Assembly (NCBI GenBank): GCA_016213865.1
Contig: JACQZL010000090.1
Span: 1-10,666 of the forward strand
DNA from: Candidatus Rifleibacteriota bacterium
GTDB lineage: Bacteria > UBP17 > UBA6191 > JACPRK01
Reading direction: 5' to 3'
Length of the DNA: 10,666 nucleotides
Shown piece by piece: positions 6,145-10,666 of the stretch. Numbering within the stretch: position 1 is the stretch's first letter; the number at the start of each line of letters is the position of its first letter. The position numbers and the translations under genes were made by a program. Under the pieces are notes generated by a model. That model was not told the origin of the DNA, searched no databases, and saw only the letters and a program-made list of their open reading frames with translations.

Positions 6145-6417
6145 ATGGCGCATGTCGTTTGCGAGCCCTGCATTGGAGTGAAAGATCACGCCTGCGTGGG
6201 CGTTTGCCCCGTCGAGAGTTTCTACGAGGGCGGTGAGATGCTCTACATCAACCCGGACGAGTGCATCGATTGCGGTGCCTGCGTGGACGTGTGCCCCGTG
6301 AGCGCCATCTTCGCAATGGACGAAGTCCCCGCCAAGTGGCAGGCCTTCATCGCCCGGAACGCGGACGCTTTCAAGGCTGCGACTCCCCCGGAGAAGGCAG
6401 CTCCCAAGGCCGAGTAG
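6145..6417 (+). CDS. 7Fe (3Fe-4S/4Fe-4S) ferredoxin, Thermus type
   Basis: 90 aa soluble electron carrier. ATG 6145 is preceded by a strong AAGGAGGA (6128-6135). The sequence [22 protein letters not shown] closely follows the Thermus thermophilus 7Fe ferredoxin as remembered. By that family, Cys9, Cys17 and Cys50 bind the 3Fe-4S cluster, and Cys21, Cys40, Cys43 and Cys46 bind the 4Fe-4S cluster. The spacing C9-x7-C17-x3-C21-P, with no cysteine in between at the usual 4Fe position (Val12), supports the 3Fe site. The short C-terminal helix ([16 protein letters not shown]) also matches that group, and the Ala/Pro/Lys-rich end is disordered. It is monocistronic, with its own promoter and an intrinsic terminator. 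It lies directly before the Fe-S regulator and suf genes, so it may be a client of SUF. The redox partner is unknown. Confidence 0.93.
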   Translation: MAHVVCEPCIGVKDHACVGVCPVESFYEGGEMLYINPDECIDCGACVDVCPVSAIFAMDEVPAKWQAFIARNADAFKAATPPEKAAPKAE

Positions 6418-6442
6418 TTCCCCGTCGTAAATCTCTCTAAAG

Positions 6443-6481
6443 CCCCCGTGAGCCTCCTGCAGGCACACGGGGGTTTCTCTT
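6443..6481 (+). terminator. Intrinsic terminator of the ferredoxin gene
   Basis: CCCCCGTG (6443-6450) pairs with CACGGGGG (6466-6473). Beyond one A-A mismatch, GCCT (6452-6455) pairs with AGGC (6461-6464) around a 5-nt loop. TTTCTCTT follows at 6474-6481. It lies 26 nt after the stop codon. Confidence 0.85.
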
Positions 6482-6516
6482 GGGGGCGGGGCGCGGGCAG
6501 CCTGCGGGTGATACCG

Positions 6517-6555
6517 GACACAAAAGTACACGAATTAAGTTGACACAAAAGTACA
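6517..6555 (+). promoter_or_regulatory. Two identical 14-bp direct repeats, probable Rrf2 operator
   Basis: GACACAAAAGTACA occurs at 6517-6530 and again at 6542-6555, 25 bp apart, joined by an AT-rich linker in an otherwise very GC-rich region. The second copy overlaps the -35 box TTGACA. Each copy has weak dyad character (TTGAC...GTACA), as in some IscR/Rrf2 sites. Position and exact repetition suggest autoregulation by the Rrf2 protein encoded just downstream. Confidence 0.65.
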
Positions 6556-6569
6556 GTTTGCGGTACCTT
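6540..6569 (+). promoter_or_regulatory. Promoter of the rrf2-suf operon
   Basis: TTGACA (6540-6545) is a perfect -35 box. TACCTT (6564-6569) is an 18-bp-spaced -10 candidate with the key T, A and final T. Transcription would begin near 6576, about 42 nt before the rrf2 ATG. A repressor bound to the 6542-6555 repeat would occlude the -35/spacer region. Confidence 0.6.
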
Positions 6570-6617
6570 CCAGCGTGTGGCCGCCGGCAATGGCCGCCGG
6601 CCCGGGAGCAACCAGTC

Positions 6618-7091
6618 ATGAGATTCACCGCCCAGGAAGAGTACGGACTCCGGTGCCTGATGCAGATAGCGCGGGCGCCGGGCGGGTTCCTGACGATCAC
6701 CGAGATTGCCCGCCAGGAAGGGTTGACCACGGCCTACGCCGCAAAACTGATGCGGGCGTTACGCAGGGCCGGGTTGGTGAACAGCATCCGCGGGCAGAAG
6801 GGCGGGTTCGTGCTGACGCTGCCCCCGGGGGAACTCACGGTCGGCGAGGTGCTGGCCCGTCTGGACGGCCGTCTCTACACGAAGCAGTTCTGCACGAAGT
6901 ACGCCGGTAACGACAAGGTTTGCACCCACACGCTCGACTGCTCGCTGCGCTCGGTCTGGGGGGCCATCGACTTCGCGGTCCACCGGGCGCTGGGGGGAAT
7001 CACGTTGGAGAGCCTGCTGGCCGGCGAGAGCCGGATGCAGACCTGGCTTGCCGAGCGGCCCGACGCTCAGCCCGTCGTTCCTGACCCCTGA
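6618..7091 (+). CDS. Rrf2-family Fe-S sensing transcription regulator (IscR-like)
   Basis: 157 aa DNA-binding regulator. ATG 6618 has GGGAG at 6604-6608, 9 nt upstream. [19 protein letters not shown] is the typical Rrf2 N-terminus. It is followed by the winged helix (recognition helix around [18 protein letters not shown], 37-54) and the wing motif RGQKGGFVL (58-66), which corresponds to the conserved RG..GG of the family. Three cysteines, Cys92, Cys102 and Cys108, sit where IscR has its cluster ligands. The spacing is C-x9-C-x5-C instead of the x5/x5 of E. coli IscR, with His104 between them. It probably binds a 2Fe-2S or other cluster and controls the downstream sufBCD and itself through the direct repeats in its promoter. 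The last residues (VVPDP) and the stop codon are read from the start of a heptamer array. Confidence 0.9.
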   Translation: MRFTAQEEYGLRCLMQIARAPGGFLTITEIARQEGLTTAYAAKLMRALRRAGLVNSIRGQKGGFVLTLPPGELTVGEVLARLDGRLYTKQFCTKYAGNDKVCTHTLDCSLRSVWGAIDFAVHRALGGITLESLLAGESRMQTWLAERPDAQPVVPDP

Positions 7092-7150
7092 CCCCGAGCT
7101 CCCGGCTCTCGACTCCCGACTCCCGAACTCTCGACTCCCGACTCCCCGCC
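7081..7150 (+). repeat. Heptamer array B between rrf2 and sufB
   Basis: Nine near-7-bp units in a row: CTGACCC twice, CGAGCTC, CCGGCTC, TCGACTC, CCGACTC, CCGAACTC (8 bp), TCGACTC, CCGACTC. The 19-mer CTCTCGACTCCCGACTCCC occurs at 7106-7124 and 7128-7146. It provides the stop codon of rrf2 and runs to the sufB ATG, leaving no purine-rich ribosome site. Confidence 0.8.
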
Positions 7151-8614
<1,464 letters not shown>

Positions 8615-8620
8615 ACCCGG

Positions 8621-8648
8621 AGGGGTAGGGGTAAGGGGTTGGGGGTCA
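8621..8648 (+). repeat. Heptamer array C1 (G-rich, G-quadruplex motif) between sufB and sufC
   Basis: Four units: AGGGGTA, GGGGTAA, GGGGTTG, GGGGTCA. G-runs of 4, 4, 4 and 5 within 8622-8645 are separated by TA, TAA and TT, a strong short-loop quadruplex pattern on the coding strand and hence in the mRNA. Confidence 0.75.
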
Positions 8649-8654
8649 GAACCG

Positions 8655-8675
8655 ACAGCCTACAGTCTACAGCCT
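8655..8675 (+). repeat. Heptamer array C2 between sufB and sufC
   Basis: Three units: ACAGCCT, ACAGTCT, ACAGCCT. The unit differs from the G-rich C1 array just upstream but has the same 7-bp period. It ends 13 nt before the sufC Shine-Dalgarno sequence. Confidence 0.7.
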
Positions 8676-8698
8676 ATCTTCATAACTCAGGAGTTACA

Positions 8699-9475
8699 GT
8701 GCTTCGCATCGACAACCTCAGAGCCCGCGTGGGCGGGCAGGAAATCCTAAAGGGCCTCAGCCTGGCGGTCAACGCCGGCGAGGTGCACGCCATCATGGGG
8801 CCCAACGGCTCCGGCAAGAGCACGCTTGCCCAGACGCTGGCGGGCCGCGAGAGCTACGAAGCGATCGGCGGCTCGGTCACCTTCGACGGCAAGGACCTGC
8901 TCGCGATGACGCCCGAGCAGCGGGCCGGCGAAGGCGTGTTCCTCGGCTTCCAGTACCCCGTCGAGATTCCCGGCGTGGGTAACGACTACTTTCTGAGGGC
9001 GTCGCTCAACTCCATCCGCAAGTACCGGGGGCTCGAGGAACTCGACGCCATCGACTTCCTCTCGGTCGCCCGCGAGAAGATGAAGCTCGTCGAGATGGAA
9101 GACAGCTTCATGTCCCGCTCGGTGAACGAAGGCTTCAGCGGCGGCGAGAAGAAGCGCAACGAGGTGCTCCAGATGGCCGTGCTGGAACCGAAGCTCGCCA
9201 TCCTCGACGAGACCGACAGCGGCTTGGACATCGACGCGCTGCAGGTCGTGGCGCGCGGCGTCAACGCGCTGCGCTCGCCCGACCGAGCCGTCGTCCTCAT
9301 CACCCACTACCAGCGGCTGCTCGACTACATCGTTCCCGACTTCGTCCACGTGATGGTCGGCGGGCGCATCGTCAAGTCCGACGGCAAGGAACTGGCGGTC
9401 GAGCTGGAGCGCACCGGCTATGCCGCCTTCGAGGCGGCGGCCGCGGACGCCCCTCGGATGGAGGCCCGGCCGTGA
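8699..9475 (+). CDS. sufC: SufC, Fe-S cluster assembly ATPase
   Basis: 258 aa ABC-type ATPase that powers the SufBC2D scaffold; cytoplasmic, no membrane domain. Walker A GPNGSGKST is at 34-42 with Lys40. The Q-loop follows in FQYPVEIPGV. The signature FSGGEKKRNE begins at 146, Walker B LAILDETDSGLDID at 166 (Asp170, Glu171), and the H-loop His203 is in ITHYQRLL. The ETDSGLDID form and the EKKRNE variant are typical of SufC. The start is GTG 8699 because AGGAG (8689-8693) lies 5 nt upstream and MLRIDNLRA is the usual SufC N-terminus. An in-frame ATG at 8639 would add 20 residues translated from repeat DNA and is rejected. The stop overlaps the sufD start by 4 bp. Confidence 0.97.
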   Translation: MLRIDNLRARVGGQEILKGLSLAVNAGEVHAIMGPNGSGKSTLAQTLAGRESYEAIGGSVTFDGKDLLAMTPEQRAGEGVFLGFQYPVEIPGVGNDYFLRASLNSIRKYRGLEELDAIDFLSVAREKMKLVEMEDSFMSRSVNEGFSGGEKKRNEVLQMAVLEPKLAILDETDSGLDIDALQVVARGVNALRSPDRAVVLITHYQRLLDYIVPDFVHVMVGGRIVKSDGKELAVELERTGYAAFEAAAADAPRMEARP

Positions 9476-10666
9476 CTCTCGAACGGGATACCTTCCGGCG
9501 CAACTTCGAGTCACGCCCGCGTCGCCAGGGCACGGCCGGCTGGACCAACGCTCTCGGCCTCGCCGCCCTCGAGCGCTTCCTCGCCGCCGGCTTCCCCACC
9601 ACCCGCGAGGAGGAGTGGCGCTACACCAACGTCGCGGCCTTCTCCGCGGTGCCCTTCGACCTGCCGGTGCGGCACGAACTGACCGGCGAGGAACGCCAGC
9701 GCCTGACGATGCTGGCCCCCGCCTTCGCCGGCGATTTCGAGGGCCGGCGGATGGTCTTCGTCAACGGGCGGTTCGCGCCCGCTCTCTCGCATCTGGGCCG
9801 TCCCGCCCCGGGGCTGAGGCTGTCGAGCCTGGCCGGTTCGCTGTCGGCCGATGCCGCGGCGCTCGAGCCGGTGCTGTCGGCGGCCGCGGGCGAATCGGGT
9901 TTCAGGGCGCTCAACACGGCGTTCCTCGGTGACGGGGCGTTCATCCGGCTCGACGACGGCGCAGTCGTCGAGGAGCCTATTCATCTGGTGCACGTCGCCG
10001 TCGGCGACGGGACGCCATCGGCGGCCTTCGTGCGGCACGTGGTGCTGGCCGGGGCCGGCAGTCGCGCGACGCTCGTCGAGACCCACCTTGGCCTGGGCTC
10101 GCAGGTCTGTCTGACGAGCGCGGTGGCCCAGGCTGTGCTCGGCGAATCGGCCCGGCTCGACCTCCACAGGCTCCAGCAGGAAGGCCAGGGTTCGCTGCAC
10201 GTCGGCGAGTGGCTCGTTCGCCAGTCGCGCGATAGCCGGTTCAACTCGCTGTCGGTGTCACTGGGGGGGGCGGTCTCCCGTCACGACATCTTCGCCGAGC
10301 TGGCGGGCGAGGGCGCCCGTTGCACGCTCGACGGCCTCTACCTGGGCTCCGGCCGCCAGGTGGTCGACAACCACACCTTCGTCGATCACGCGGCGCCGCG
10401 TTGCACCAGCACCGAGGACTACAAGGGAATCCTGGACGGGTCGTCGCGGGGTGTCTTCGCCGGCCGGGTCCTGGTCCGGCCCGGCGCCGTGAAGACCGAC
10501 GCCCGTCAGAACAACCGCAGCCTCCTGCTCACGGAAGAAGCGGAGGCCGACACCAAGCCTCAGCTCGAGATCTACGCCGACGACGTCAAGTGCAGCCACG
10601 GCGCCGCCGTCGGCCAGCTCGACCCGGACGCGCGCTTCTACCTCCGCTCGCGCGGGCTGCCCGAGC
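9472..10666 (+). CDS. sufD: SufD, Fe-S cluster assembly scaffold subunit (cut by window end)
   Basis: SufB paralogue that pairs with SufB in the SufBC2D scaffold and is needed for iron entry. The start GTG 9472 overlaps the sufC TGA (GTGA), and GGAGG at 9460-9464 is 7 nt upstream. The frame is open for 398 codons to the window edge with no stop, so the 3' end is missing. E. coli SufD has 423 aa, so only a short tail should be absent. The N-terminal region has EEEWRYTNVAAF (EEWRYT is typical of SufD). The conserved core includes RHDIFAEL, GLYLGSGRQVVDNHTFVDH, RQNNRSLLLTEEAEADTKPQLEIYADDVKCSHGA and RGLPE near the end. Cys374 and His376 in KCSHGA match E. coli Cys358 and His360. Coupled translation with sufC is expected. 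Confidence 0.96.
   Translation, partial: MTLERDTFRRNFESRPRRQGTAGWTNALGLAALERFLAAGFPTTREEEWRYTNVAAFSAVPFDLPVRHELTGEERQRLTMLAPAFAGDFEGRRMVFVNGRFAPALSHLGRPAPGLRLSSLAGSLSADAAALEPVLSAAAGESGFRALNTAFLGDGAFIRLDDGAVVEEPIHLVHVAVGDGTPSAAFVRHVVLAGAGSRATLVETHLGLGSQVCLTSAVAQAVLGESARLDLHRLQQEGQGSLHVGEWLVRQSRDSRFNSLSVSLGGAVSRHDIFAELAGEGARCTLDGLYLGSGRQVVDNHTFVDHAAPRCTSTEDYKGILDGSSRGVFAGRVLVRPGAVKTDARQNNRSLLLTEEAEADTKPQLEIYADDVKCSHGAAVGQLDPDARFYLRSRGLPE

Noticed and set aside
8639..8698. N-terminal extension of SufC from ATG 8639
   Set aside because: The extra 20 residues come from heptamer repeat DNA. GTG 8699 has a good ribosome site and gives the normal SufC N-terminus.

Overview
High-GC window (about two thirds G+C by eye) with twelve genes, all on the + strand. 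None of the eleven stop codons in the window is TAA. Two predicted lipoproteins, class III prepilin signals and a SUF Fe-S pathway fit a diderm bacterium. The phylum cannot be read from this window: Acidobacteriota, Planctomycetota, Myxococcota or a related high-GC candidate phylum would all fit, and this is inference only.

Layout. (1) 34-1664: two coupled genes of unknown role, a DUF3592-like membrane protein with an arrestin-like C-terminal region, and a small stand-alone arrestin-like protein starting on TTG inside the previous stop. (2) 1789-2850: a good sigma-70 type promoter, then two small lipoproteins with Ser/Thr/Gly/Ala-rich tails. (3) 2864-5927: three pseudopilin genes in the order PilX/GspK-like (very large, 578 aa), PilV/GspI-like and PilW/GspJ-like. 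They overlap by 4 bp at each junction and probably encode the minor-pilin tip or priming complex of a type IV pilus or type II secretion-like machine. (4) 6086-6481: a Thermus-type 7Fe ferredoxin with its own promoter and a clear intrinsic terminator. (5) 6517-10666: an Rrf2/IscR-type Fe-S regulator, then sufB, sufC and sufD (sufD cut by the window edge), the core of the SUF Fe-S assembly machine. The regulator's promoter carries two identical 14-bp direct repeats, likely its own operator.

How the parts work together. SufB and SufD form the scaffold and SufC drives it by ATP hydrolysis. The Rrf2 protein, with three cysteines, probably senses Fe-S status and adjusts the operon. The ferredoxin is a plausible client or electron carrier. 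The pilin block and the two lipoproteins look like a separate envelope module.

The least expected signal is a family of degenerate 7-bp tandem arrays (units such as CTGACCC, CCGACTC, GGGGTNN, ACAGCCT, CTGGCAC) at gene junctions: both ends of a roughly 200-bp insert in the PilW-like leader, rrf2-sufB, and sufB-sufC. They resemble the heptanucleotide short tandem repeats (STRR) known from cyanobacteria. They create G-quadruplex-type runs and leave sufB without a visible Shine-Dalgarno sequence.
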